Shown: in pieces, positions 10,553 through 20,128 of the stretch
Layout of the letters: each line of letters begins with the position of its first letter
How positions within the stretch are numbered: position 1 is the first letter of the stretch
Assembly: GCA_007644065.1 (NCBI GenBank)
Contig: VJWN01000009.1
Location: 496,001-560,000, forward strand
Origin: Margaritispora aquatica
Taxonomy: Eukaryota; Ascomycota; Leotiomycetes; Helotiales; Discinellaceae
Direction: 5' to 3'
Length of the DNA: 64,000 nt
Translations under genes and position numbers: made by a program
The notes under the pieces: model-generated
Databases searched by the model: none
Told to the model about the DNA's origin: nothing
What the model saw: only the letters and a program-made list of their open reading frames with translations

Positions 10553-12257
10553 TTAAGGTTTGCCGGTTGTGGATATGGCAGTAATATCGACTTGCAGCGA
10601 TTTGCATGATGCGTGCTTCAATCCGCTTTCTTCGTCAGAGCTTTCTAGATGAGTCTTGAGGGCTTTGCTGTCACGGCCCGGTTGTGTCTTGACCGCTTGC
10701 AAAATTTATTGCCGTGACTGATGGGGACGGGAACGGCCCATCAAGGTGTCATCATCGAACCAGAACCAGGGAGCTTCCTCGCCTAGGGCTAGCAACAATG
10801 GAAGAGGTACCTAGGTATCGTATTCCGTCGGAGTTCGATTCAACGGGACTTGCGCGAGGAGTTGGCCGATATTACGAAGTAATCTTATTGTACTTTCTAT
10901 TTTCGGTTAGAGCCTCATCTCATACAATATGCATATGAGCTGTTTGCTTACCTACTGTACTACTCATGTCATGTCGGGGAGTTCCGATGTACACTATTGA
11001 AATGCAAGCGAGGCAAGTCCAAATGTGCATCACTTTACGCATACTGTTACTCGATCATTACTCGATAGCCTCGTAAGGAGGGTGAGGTCTTTGCCGAAAC
11101 TCCAGTGAGCTGCATACACGGCTCGAAGTCTAAGGAGTCGTAGAGCATTACCTTGATTATTCAGCGGAGGAATTCCCGTTTTTGTATTTTGGGCTTGCAA
11201 ATCTTGTTGCATCTGCTGCTTTCTATGACGAATACATCAAAGTATTATCTGGTTCTGAACCCTTATCAACCATACATGTGCAAGTGCTCGCTGTGGCAAA
11301 AATCGTAGGGAGGTGGTTTAGGTACGCTCGCTTAATCATACACTGATGATTCAGCGACTTTTTGTCAGTTGCAGCGAGAGATTATCGCAGAAATTTCATT
11401 TCGCGGTCTATATCACTCGCATGAAATTCAAGCTCCGATTTTATCCTAGATTGAGTATCAAATTGTAGAGAAGTTTGATCGCAAGTCGATTCACGGGCTC
11501 CGCTCGTAAGCACGATACATCTAGCATGCATGACAGCTGACTGACTATCCGGTCCACTGATGCTCACTCAGCATCGTGCTCGCACTTACATGCATTACGG
11601 AGAGTCGTAGGCGATAATGTGTTTAAATCGTTTGACTGCATTGTACTGAAGTCTTTTTTTTCTCGTGATGGTCTCCTCTGTTCAAACGGGTCAAGTCAGG
11701 CGTACCTGCCTTCCCCGTGCTATTCCATACGGTAGCAATATAAAATATCAGCTTCGCCCCGGTATATTTGAGCTTAAACGGAGAAGGATGGTGTTAGATT
11801 CCAGTGAACGTAAGTACGTGCGTGTTCCTCAATGTTTACATCACAACAAAGAGAGATACAAGTTTGTTGTGCTGCATTGTGGGGGAAGGGGCTCGCTTAA
11901 TCATGCATGCGCTCAATGTGATGAGTACCTGACTTCCGAGCAAGACCACCTTTCAAGTAGGTATATAACTTTCCACAGTATTAGAAACCTCAAGTTCTAA
12001 CCTCAAGATGAGAAAGAGGGGTTGAGAGATGACGATGAACCTCTCTCAGCTATGTGTTGATGCTGCGACCAGAACTTCAAGTTGGCGACATCATCAAGCA
12101 GTTGTGAATTTAGACCTAAATAGCAGTTACAGACATTTTATTCTTCCACCTCAAATTTTTTGAGTATTCTGCTTACTCCCAACCATCAATTCAACTTTGA
12201 ATAGAAGAAATCAATATAATGGAAGTGAAGTGGTGTTTTTACTAGTCTACATCTATC
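10553..12257. other. Intergenic, no gene seen
   Basis: About 1.7 kb. The longest frame (11665-12000, plus) has no recognisable domain and no supporting splice structure. Confidence 0.5.
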
Positions 12258-13130
12258 CTATCTGGTTCGGAAAGTCAAAGTCATCTTCTCGTCCTCATTG
12301 TCCACGTCCATCGCATCCGAATCAGCATCTATCATCTCCTCATCCTCGCCACCAAGATCCATCCCTCCAGCAGCACCAACACCAGCATCAACACCAGCAC
12401 CAACAATACCCCGACCCCAAGCCTCCACCCGCAGCTTCCTCCCCCGCTCTATCCGCGACCATCTATAATTCATCAGTTCATGTCTCCTCGCAATGGGATA
12501 AGGTAAAACGGACCTCGATATCAAACTCCCACTCCGGGAAAACCTCCCTCTTGCCGGCCCATACTCCTCCACGCCCTTGCTCGAAAATCGCTAAAGCTGA
12601 ATTAGCAACCACAATCACGCCGCAAAATCCAATCCACTTGAACTTAACTTCTCCACGACTTGCTTCAGCAAAAGCCTGCACCCACTCCCAGAAGTTCTCC
12701 TCTCGCACCTTCCTGTGCTTCATCATCGCCGCCGGCACGTTCTCGACCAACTTGTCAAACTTGAAGAAAAACTCCTGCACCCACGCTCCTTCCAGCTCGG
12801 CGCAACCCAAGCCCTTCACCTTCCTCTCCTGGGTCTTCTCATCGGACCACTGGCAGAAATCCAAAAACGAGATCTTTCTTGCCAATTCCACGAAGTCCAT
12901 CTTGTATTTTGGCACGAGGGCCCGGTCGAAAGAGGCGCTCGAAGGCGCTCGAGGGCGCGATGGTAGAGCAGCGCATTGCCGTATTTGGCGAAGAAGGAGG
13001 GTGGGAGGGAAGGAACGACGAGGAGGTGCGCGGGGGCGTGTTCTCCAAGGAAGAGCACGGCTTCCTCCTGCGCGTCGGTAGGTCCAGGAACGGGAAGGTA
13101 TGCGGCGAGACGATCAAGAGCGGAAGCCAT
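12258..13130 (-). CDS. Uncharacterised protein with acidic C-terminus, frame break
   Basis: From the ATG at 13130 the protein begins MASALDRLAAYLPVPGP and reads well to about 12935 (ending 'YHRALERL'). The coding-looking frame then changes by one base to the one containing 'PKYKMDFVELARKISFLDF', 12918-12527. No GT-AG intron fits this change; it falls on a 10-bp tandem duplication (TCGAGCGCCT twice, minus strand). A second change near 12500 can be explained by an intron at 12463-12526 (GTTTGA donor, TATAG acceptor). That intron leads into a basic segment and an Asp/Glu-rich tail ending at 12258 with 'DADSDAMDVDNEDEK'. Total about 270 aa. No signal peptide or membrane helix is visible and I recognise no family. 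The break may be a real frameshift or a sequence error. Confidence 0.5.
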
Positions 13131-14390
13131 TGTTGTGGTTGTGGAGGGAGTTGCGATTGGGGTTGCGGTTGCAATTTGGTTTGATTTCGAGGAAGCTGGA
13201 ATTTCTGCAAAGTTGATGGAAGAAATGGATATTGGCGAAAAATATCATAGCGAGTTGAACTTCAGGGAAACGACAATAAACGTGAACCGAATTCAGTTTC
13301 GTCATCTGAAAGTGAGTTTTCACACTTCAATCATTCTTTAACGTTGCTCAAGCTTGACCAATATACTTGATTTCGACGAGAACTGACTTTTCAAGATCGG
13401 AATAATATATCATATGATCGCTTGATTAAACTATGATATCGATGATTGTATGTATTTATTCAAGTCCAATTAGTTTCTAAATGTGTGAAAGATTGTAGCA
13501 CATCCACAATAGTTGATTGTACTTCAAGCTACTATTCAAATCCCCTTGGATTTAAACGTGTAAAAGATTGTGACACATTCATAGTATAACAGAACTCAAA
13601 ATCTCACCTGAAAAAACAATAAGTAACTCTAAGCGATAAGAGAGATCTTTATAGAGGTAGATAAAAAAAATTGTACAAAAGCAAGTAGTTTTGATATTTC
13701 AACGCTACTTCAAACAGATAGGTCTGGTCAATAACACTTAGTATATCGCGGCGAAAGGTCGTCAAAAAGCTTCGTGTTATACTAGACTGTACTGCAACAC
13801 GCCTGAATATAGAATAAGAACATAGCAAGATTATAGTAGTTGCTATAAGAATAAAAAACAATGAATTTGATAGCAAGACAGGATGTCCGGTCTTTGGATC
13901 AACAAAAGTTTTATCGGCTTAAACCATGGAACTCCCCCTCCGAAAACCGTCAAATTCTTTTCCAACCATCACAGAACAAACCCCCCAAGACCCACGCATC
14001 GACATCTGGGTATGCCATTTTCCATAGCGTTGACCGAATGAGCGACCGACTGTAAACGAATTCCAATTATTCCGTTTAGAGCCAGCCCCCAAGCTATCAG
14101 TACAGTCTTATCCCAGAACGAATAAGAGCCGAAGCCCTTACCCATTATACCAAAGGTCCCCAAATTGTTCATGTGGTTTTATAGTTAGGGAATAGGGTGT
14201 TACTTGGGTTTATATAGGTCGTTTGGCAACTAGTTTTAAATTTAGCTCCCACGCCAACGCCGTCATTCACAACACTTCAACCTCTAATGACCTCATCCAC
14301 CATATACCAATTAAAAACATATTCTTCGTTAATCCCTTAAGGCGTAATACAGTGTATGCTCTTCTTTTAGAAACCCACATCCTTTTCTTC
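13131..14390. other. Intergenic, A+T-rich, no gene seen
   Basis: About 1.26 kb, increasingly A+T-rich from 13350 to 13870. Short near-repeats of GTGNAAGATTGT occur near 13485 and 13560. No supported gene. Confidence 0.45.
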
Positions 14391-14978
14391 CTACAAGATT
14401 TTATCTACCGCATCACACCACCAGCTCCCCTTGAATTCCCATTTCTCCTCAAAAACATCCTCCCTCATGTCCGGCACGAAAAAGAACTCCCGATCTCTGA
14501 CCTTATAAACGATTGTGCGTATCCCAACATCCGCATGCGCGGAAAAGCCTTCCAAACACTCAAATCTCCACGGTATCCAATCATCCTGGTCCTCCCACGA
14601 CGGCGTTACCATCTTGCTCCGCCCAAGATGGGGTAAGGGCGCCCTCTGCGACGTTGGATGCAGCGGCGGAATTTCGGTCAGGGAGATACGTCTGTACTGG
14701 TCTTGGAACTGAGAGGAGGACTGCGTGTCCGCTTTGGGCGTCGTCCTCGATGTAGGCTTGGACAGTAGAGAAAGCTCTCGGGCGTGCGCAATGGAGTATG
14801 CAGCTTGCAACTTGGCGTGCGCATTGTAGGACATCGAGATCCAGCAGGTTGTTACGCCGTTGTCTTCGATCGTTGCTTGGAATGGGGTGTCATCGTCGAA
14901 TGGAGCGTTGGCGTGGTAGTGGACGCACGCTGCGGCGATCTGGAAAAGACAGAATTGGAAGATTTTGAGGCGCATCAT
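14391..14978 (-). CDS. Small secreted cysteine protein
   Basis: The ATG at 14978 gives 195 aa. Residues 1-17 (MMRLKIFQFCLFQIAAA) look like a signal peptide. The mature part opens C-V-H-Y-H-A, then an N-G-V-T-T-C motif, with further Cys at 141 ('FECLEGF') and 188 near the C-terminus. This 'CxHxHA ... DNGxxTC ... C..GF ... C' arrangement resembles small secreted proteins common in Leotiomycetes, many of which are listed as effector candidates. A Ser/Gln/Pro-rich linker (about 75-115) separates the two halves, and the segment near 145-165 is aromatic-rich. The frame is open 19 codons further upstream, but the second ATG gives the clean signal peptide. No catalytic motif is seen. Secretion is a fair inference; an effector role is only a guess. 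Confidence 0.6.
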   Translation of the reverse strand: MMRLKIFQFCLFQIAAACVHYHANAPFDDDTPFQATIEDNGVTTCWISMSYNAHAKLQAAYSIAHARELSLLSKPTSRTTPKADTQSSSQFQDQYRRISLTEIPPLHPTSQRAPLPHLGRSKMVTPSWEDQDDWIPWRFECLEGFSAHADVGIRTIVYKVRDREFFFVPDMREDVFEEKWEFKGSWWCDAVDKIL

Positions 14979-15922
14979 GTTGAATTTCTTGCGTCTTTGT
15001 CCGCGCCTCTCCAGAGATTCATTTCGTGTCTTCATGAAGTCAAGGAGGATAAGTTGTTGTCCTCTACTTATGTTTGATTAGCTTCCATTCCTCCCTTATA
15101 TCTCGGTGGATCACAACAAGGGAGAACAAGACGAAAACAGAAAAATGCCAATGAGTGAGTCAAGGTAGTTGAATGCAGTTGAATAAGGGACTAGACATAT
15201 TCAGAAGCAGTTATTGTCTTCAAGTGAACGATTGCCGTCTCTAAAAATACCTACCGGTAATTGTCTGGGATGGTTTTCGAAACTTCTCGTCAACCCACGC
15301 ATCTTAAGACAAGACTTGTCTAGCCCATCTGCCGATCAGATTCTTTCTCACAATATGCCAGGTATCCTCACATATTTGAATGATAGGATGTAAATTAACC
15401 AAGGTAGAAATATCCAGGTACTCATGTAGGTGCATTTAACTTTGCGCAATTCATAAGCGAACATTTTGGGCTTGGCAAAGGAATGAATCCAAACAGTCGA
15501 TCCTCTCATCTTGAACAATTTTCTCTTAACTGCGAAGTTCGGAGTTAAATACTCATCCGATGATGATAGAATGTCTATTTTCGTATTATCTTACTGTCGA
15601 AGTATGAATAAGCACACAATTGCAAGCCATTGCACATGATTACTGAACGTAGACATCCCGCAGACTACACCGCAGACCACTCCAAATATCGTCAGGCTAC
15701 GATGCAGCGTCATTCGAACTGCAATGTGTGAAGTAATCGCGCTTTTAGTGATGCAACGATTAATGAACATGGTGCAGATTGACAAACCACATTCTGAAAA
15801 GCACCGATGAGCGGAATATATAAAGATCTTCACTGCTGTATTTCAGCTTGAAGTTCATCTCCAACTCACCGCAGCCGAGACATTGGACATCAGAGAAGCA
15901 GCAACGAAATACACTAAGAAAC
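14979..15922. other. Divergent intergenic region
   Basis: Shared upstream region of the secreted protein (minus) and the metallo-beta-lactamase-fold gene (plus). A TATATAA-like element near 15817 lies about 106 bp before the plus-strand start. No gene seen. Confidence 0.45.
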
Positions 15923-16843
15923 ATGCATTTTAGACTTCCTACCACTATTCTTCTCCTCCCATTCCTCACCAACCTCGCGGTCGCTACCACTCATCCACAC
16001 AGCAACCTGAACTGGGATGTCTATCTCGTCCCCGCTGCACACGTCAACACAACCGTAGGAAACTACAGCTTCTCTCAAACAGCAATAACACTCATCCACG
16101 GTGCCTCGACAGCCATTCTCGTCGATACACCAGCGACCATCGCATCCACCAACCTCCTAGCAGACTGGATCGAGCGCACTATTCCTGGCAAGAAGCTCAC
16201 GAGCGTGTACGTCACCCACGGCCATGGCGATCACTTCTTCGGCCTTCCCGTCCTGCAGAAGCGTTTCCCAGGTCTGAAAGCAATTGCTACAGAAGAGGTG
16301 ATTGCTCATTGCCTCGCACAGATAGCACCGGACTCCTTCAAGGGGTTTTGGGAACCTCTATTCCCCGGACAGCTGGCACCTCAAACGGAGGTCTTCACTC
16401 AACTCCCATCATCGGGTGAGTTTACGCTTGAGGGTCACACGTTGCGAGCTGTGTTCGTCGGCGAGACAGATACGGCAAACACGACCGTCTTGCATATTCC
16501 TGATCTCGAGATGGTCGTCGCAGGCGATGCAGTGTACGGTGAATACTTCCAGTATCTCGTTGAAAGTAACACGGATGCACTGCGGGCAGAATGGATCAAG
16601 GCACTGTATGCAATCGAGGCTTTGAACCCAAAAATTGTGGTGCCGAGCCATAAACAGGAATGGGATGGCTTTGGCCCTAACCATTTGACGGCTACTAGAG
16701 AGTATCTGACGGTTTGGGGAGTCGAACTTGCGGAGGCGAAGTCGAAGGATGATTTGAAGAGGAGAATTATGACTGCTTTTCCGGCGAGGAAGGGTGATTA
16801 TATCTTGGAGATTAGTACAGGTGCTGCTGTCCTTGGGGCGTAG
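15923..16843 (+). CDS. Secreted metallo-beta-lactamase-fold hydrolase
   Basis: Single exon, 306 aa from the ATG at 15923. Residues 1-21 form a signal peptide (FRLPTTILLLPFLTNLAVA). The MBL motif H-G-H-G-D-H is at 99-104, after a 'TSVYVTHG' strand. Further family landmarks are 'AVFVGETDTANTT', 'HIPDLEMVVAGDAVY' (the Asp of the 'GD' is a metal-bridging residue in the fold) and 'IVVPSHK' with the late His. The third metal ligand, usually His in 'G-H-T', is Glu here ('GETDT'), and the later position often written 'NGVHQYL' is 'GEYFQYL'. It belongs to the fungal/bacterial group of short MBL hydrolases related to lactonases and glyoxalase-II-like enzymes. Several N-x-T/S sites fit secretion. The substrate is unknown. 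The fold is certain; activity is not, given the ligand changes. Confidence 0.85.
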   Translation: MHFRLPTTILLLPFLTNLAVATTHPHSNLNWDVYLVPAAHVNTTVGNYSFSQTAITLIHGASTAILVDTPATIASTNLLADWIERTIPGKKLTSVYVTHGHGDHFFGLPVLQKRFPGLKAIATEEVIAHCLAQIAPDSFKGFWEPLFPGQLAPQTEVFTQLPSSGEFTLEGHTLRAVFVGETDTANTTVLHIPDLEMVVAGDAVYGEYFQYLVESNTDALRAEWIKALYAIEALNPKIVVPSHKQEWDGFGPNHLTATREYLTVWGVELAEAKSKDDLKRRIMTAFPARKGDYILEISTGAAVLGA

Positions 16844-17142
16844 ATGGATGTCAAAGTAACAAAAAAATCATTGGCGTGTGAGTGTGGTGGTATTGAGTAT
16901 ACATATAGAGCAGTTGCTGCTTATGTCTACAGGAGATGTTGCAGAATTGATCAAGTGAGGGAGAATCCGTTCTTACGTTGATATAGATATTGTTTCTTTT
17001 TGCTTTGACTATTACACATTTCGACGTTCGACCATCCTGAGACATTCCAATGCTTAATCTATTGATAAAACAAACAATATCATACGCGTAACTCTGCTTC
17101 CCTTAACTACGCGCTCCAAAGCTCCCTTTACTCCTCCTCCCT

Positions 17143-17385
17143 TTACTCCCCCGCCTCCTTGTAAGGACATCCCCCTTCCGGAGCATAGCCACAGGCATCT
17201 TTGATATTCTGATCCTTCTCGTGCTTAAGGTCCTTGCATTTGATGCACTCCGGAAATCCTGTTCTATCTCCCGTCGTCTTCTTTTTCTCCACCCACAAAG
17301 CCTCATCAAAATTTCCACGCTGGCATCGCCCCCACATTGGAGCCTCGCAGCCACAGGAGTAGGACTTGATGTAGAAAATACACAT
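17143..17385 (-). CDS. Eight-cysteine miniprotein (MC-start type)
   Basis: The ATG at 17385 gives 80 aa with Cys at 2, 11, 13, 21, 47, 50, 65 and 73. It starts MCIFYIKSYSCGCEAP, with no signal peptide. The N-terminal spacing M-C-x8-C-x-C-x7-C closely matches the protein at 45724-45930 (M-C-x9-C-x-C-x7-C), and both have eight Cys in all. Short fungal proteins beginning MC with a CxC about ten residues on are common and annotated only as hypothetical. The paired Cys suggest metal binding or disulfides; nothing in the sequence decides which. The frame is open upstream to 17490, but that part looks like 5' leader. Confidence 0.5.
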   Translation of the reverse strand: MCIFYIKSYSCGCEAPMWGRCQRGNFDEALWVEKKKTTGDRTGFPECIKCKDLKHEKDQNIKDACGYAPEGGCPYKEAGE

Positions 17386-18038
17386 TATCGATGAGGAGAC
17401 TGTGTGTCCGTTGAATTCTTTGATTTGCGGAGCTTGAGTGTTTTTTGTGGTGTTTTCGCTTGTAAAGTCGTGTCTGAATGGAAGTGTCAAGGTAGAATCG
17501 GGTTAAGTTGATGAGTACTTGTGATAGTATGTGTTTGTTTGATTTCCAGCAGACTAAGTTGAATGGTATTATGGTTAAGAGGCAGAAGCTGACATTGCAT
17601 TTATAAGTTTACGCAGAAGTTAGCAATGACCAAATTGGCTTCGTGGTGACGATGTCCTGATTCATACCTTGAATAATTTGGCAGAACTTATGAGCTTGAG
17701 AAACAAATTGTAATGTTGTGATTACCAGTACCAATACCTAGAGGGAGTTGTTGATTCTCGTATGCCGAAAGGATTTCTCGAGAGCTGTTGAGCTAAGGGC
17801 CGTGAGTATTTCAAGATCTCAGATGTGTGAGCACAAATCAGAACCGGTCTTAACATTCACCGTATGAATTGCGTCGTAACATTAAAGTAGCATAGCTATG
17901 AATGTATACCTGAAAGTGATCCAAGGTTTATTTCGATATGTCGACAGTGACAAATGTACAAGACCAATTACCGTAAGCAATGGAGTTATTGTTGAAACAG
18001 ATCTCAAGCCTTCACTTTTTAACATTTTTGTAGCACAA
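17386..18038. other. Intergenic, no gene seen
   Basis: A+T-rich spacer. A frame at 17882-18109 (minus) contains a hydrophobic start but no supported gene; part of it may be intron or 3' sequence of the candidate gene upstream. Confidence 0.4.
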
Positions 18039-18478
18039 CTAGTAGTACGGAAACAAATATCGTATACCAGCAAATATATGAAAAGCTTCAAGAATAATAT
18101 GACGATCACTTACCATCGACAGATCCGTCTTAATTAGCAACTCCCACGTCATTCTACTGGACCCAGTCTCCGGTTTGTCACCCTGAGCTATTGCACTCAA
18201 AGCAGGTTCCAACGACCTAATCTTGTCGTAGGATCCTGGAAGTGTCTCCCCACAAGCACAAGACACAAACTTCAATGCATACATTTCAGGAATCTCCTCA
18301 GAACTCCCTAGTGACTCCAAACCCTCCAACAATGCTGCACGCAGGCTAGTAACTCAGTCCTAAGCTTTTGGAAGTGAGTATGAGCGCACTGATATGCAGT
18401 CCAACACTCATTCTCAGGGGAACATAAAGCTAAGATTATACAAATGACTAGGGAGAAACAATTGCTTGCGAAAGTCAT
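18039..18478 (-). CDS. Candidate secreted cysteine protein, structure unresolved
   Basis: The ATG at 18478 opens a 56-codon frame to 18308 with an apparent signal peptide (MTFASNCFSLVICIILALC) followed by C-W-T-A-Y-Q-C and two more Cys. A second coding-looking frame in the +1 phase begins about 18340 and runs to about 18110 ('EEIPEMYALKFVSCACGETLPG', then 'RMTWELLIKTDLSM'). It ends exactly at a perfect GTAAGTGATCG donor at about 18110. I could not find an intron linking the two parts in phase, so either a frameshift near 18335-18345 or an unusual splice is needed. After the donor, a plausible acceptor TACTACTAG lies about 75 nt on. No family recognised. It may be a decayed secreted-protein gene. 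Confidence 0.33.
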
Positions 18479-18899
18479 GACGTTATCTTTGAAAACCGTG
18501 CCTACTGAGGCATAAGTATCATAATGAAGGGCAATATGCGTTGTTGATTAAGAGACATTGAATTCATAGAATGCTTCCTCTGTCGTCAACCGAGAATGAC
18601 GAGAACTTTGAAGAAGAGACGTAGTCAAACGAGCCCCACAAAAACCGCAAGCTCCCGCACTCTTTCCCCACCAACGCAACCCACGTCAATAATTCGTCAA
18701 AACCCAAGAAACCACTTCACCAACCAAAACTACCCCACCAAAGGCCCAAAGCTCACACGACAAGCCCTCCTATACTACGCAGACCACTACCACCAATACT
18801 CTCTGCACGACTGGTATCGAACACTCACATTCTGCGATCTCAATCCCCATACTCATACTCTGCGCAACGAACCAGACAACACAACACACAAACCTCAAG
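18479..18899. other. Upstream region of SRP9
   Basis: No gene seen. CA-rich, pyrimidine/purine-skewed sequence from about 18650 on is consistent with a fungal promoter and 5' leader. The plus-strand frame that crosses it is a shadow. Confidence 0.45.
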
Positions 18900-19508
18900 A
18901 TGCCATACCTAGACACTGCCCAATCGTGGCTCACGCAGTCGACTCTCCTCCTCCAAGCACGACCCTCAACTGTACGTCTCTCCCTCCATGTTCTCTCCAG
19001 CTTTGCGTGCCCTCCCAATCCCCTACTCCCACCCTCCCTACCTACCTACCTACCTACACAACCAAGCTAACACACCCTCCCCGAAAAACAGACTCGCATA
19101 ACGACGAAATACACCATCCTACCACCCTCCTCCTCAAACACCTCTCAAGCTCCCACCACAACCACCACCCCCTCCACATCCACATCATCCAAACCCGAGC
19201 CCCCACGCGCAAACCTAACGCTCAAGACCTACGATCCGCACTCGGGCACCACGCTCAAATACCGCACAACAAAAGCAGCAGAGGTCTCGCGCCTGATCCA
19301 GATCCTCGGGCGGCTGGCGCGACCCATGGCTGGGCTGTCCGTGCTGCCGCTCGACATGGACACTACGGTCGAGGCGGGGAACGGAGGAGGGACTGCTGAA
19401 GCGCAGGTGGGAGCAGGCGCGGGGAGTGCAAGTGGAGGTGGAAATGGAGGTGCGACGGCGGGTGGAGCAGGCGGAAAGAAGAATAAGAAAAAGGGTGGGA
19501 AGAAGTGA
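18900..19508 (+). CDS. srp9: Signal recognition particle subunit SRP9 (SRP21-type)
   Basis: Two exons, 18900-18971 and 19092-19508, joined across a 120-nt intron (GTACGT donor, AACAG acceptor); the product is 162 aa. The protein begins MPYLDTAQSWLTQSTLLLQA, the canonical fungal SRP9/SRP21 opening. The exon join restores 'ARPSTTRITTKY'. Next come a Thr/Ser-rich insert, then 'LTLKTYDPHSGTTLKYRTTKAAEVSRLIQILGRL', which carries the conserved K-T-Y-D and K-x-R/K-T core of the SRP Alu-binding fold. The C-terminus is a Gly-rich spacer ending in a Lys-rich tail (KKNKKKGGKK), as in fungal homologues, likely RNA-binding. It forms part of the Alu-like domain of the particle that targets secretory proteins to the ER. 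The intron contains a (TACC)n run near 19038-19057. It converges on RNR2. Confidence 0.92.
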
Positions 19509-20128
19509 GGAGGTTGAGAGAAGGTCTGGGAGAGAGAAGTGCTGAATGTCTGACGCGCGAGAGAGAATTGCTGGAGGTTAGGAGAAGCGGGATCTGAAGA
19601 GCAAAATAACGACACGCATCGAAAAGACCACAAGGAGGCTGTTTGCTGAGCATTTGCTGGCGTTCTAGCGAGGATGCATATTTGCTTCATTTCCAAAAAT
19701 CAGCCAAGACTTGAAAAAGTGGTATAGATTAGCACTGAGCATTCGAGAAACGACATACCCAAACATGTAGACAGACCTCGAAAAGTTCACGAACGCAGAC
19801 AAAATCAATGGAAATCCAAAGTCACCAAGACAATCAAAGGAATGTTATGTTCAAGTTATTTCATTCGTTCTGCGACTAATCTCGCTATCGTTACCCATAT
19901 TCATCACTCATCCGCCGCCTCCAGTTTCCAGATGCAACGCCTTGAACGCCGACAGTAAAGTGTGTATGTAACCAGGAATCAAATGTAGAATCCAGCCAGC
20001 GTTTTGCTCCCGGCAGCCCGCCATCTATGCAACAACCGCAGTGAGAAGAGAAGATATGCAGACACTGTACAATATAATCCAAGCCATACGCCATTAGTAT
20101 ACCCACCAAGAACAATTACAAGAGACAT
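19509..20128. other. Convergent intergenic region
   Basis: 3' flanks of SRP9 (plus) and RNR2 (minus). No gene seen. Confidence 0.5.

Noticed and set aside
12197..13081. 294-codon plus-strand frame rich in His/Gln/Ser
   Set aside because: Antisense shadow of the minus-strand gene at 12258-13130, whose frames show clear protein-like sequence.
18596..19399. 267-codon plus-strand frame rich in Thr/His/Pro
   Set aside because: Runs through the SRP9 promoter, exon 1, intron and exon 2 in the wrong frame.
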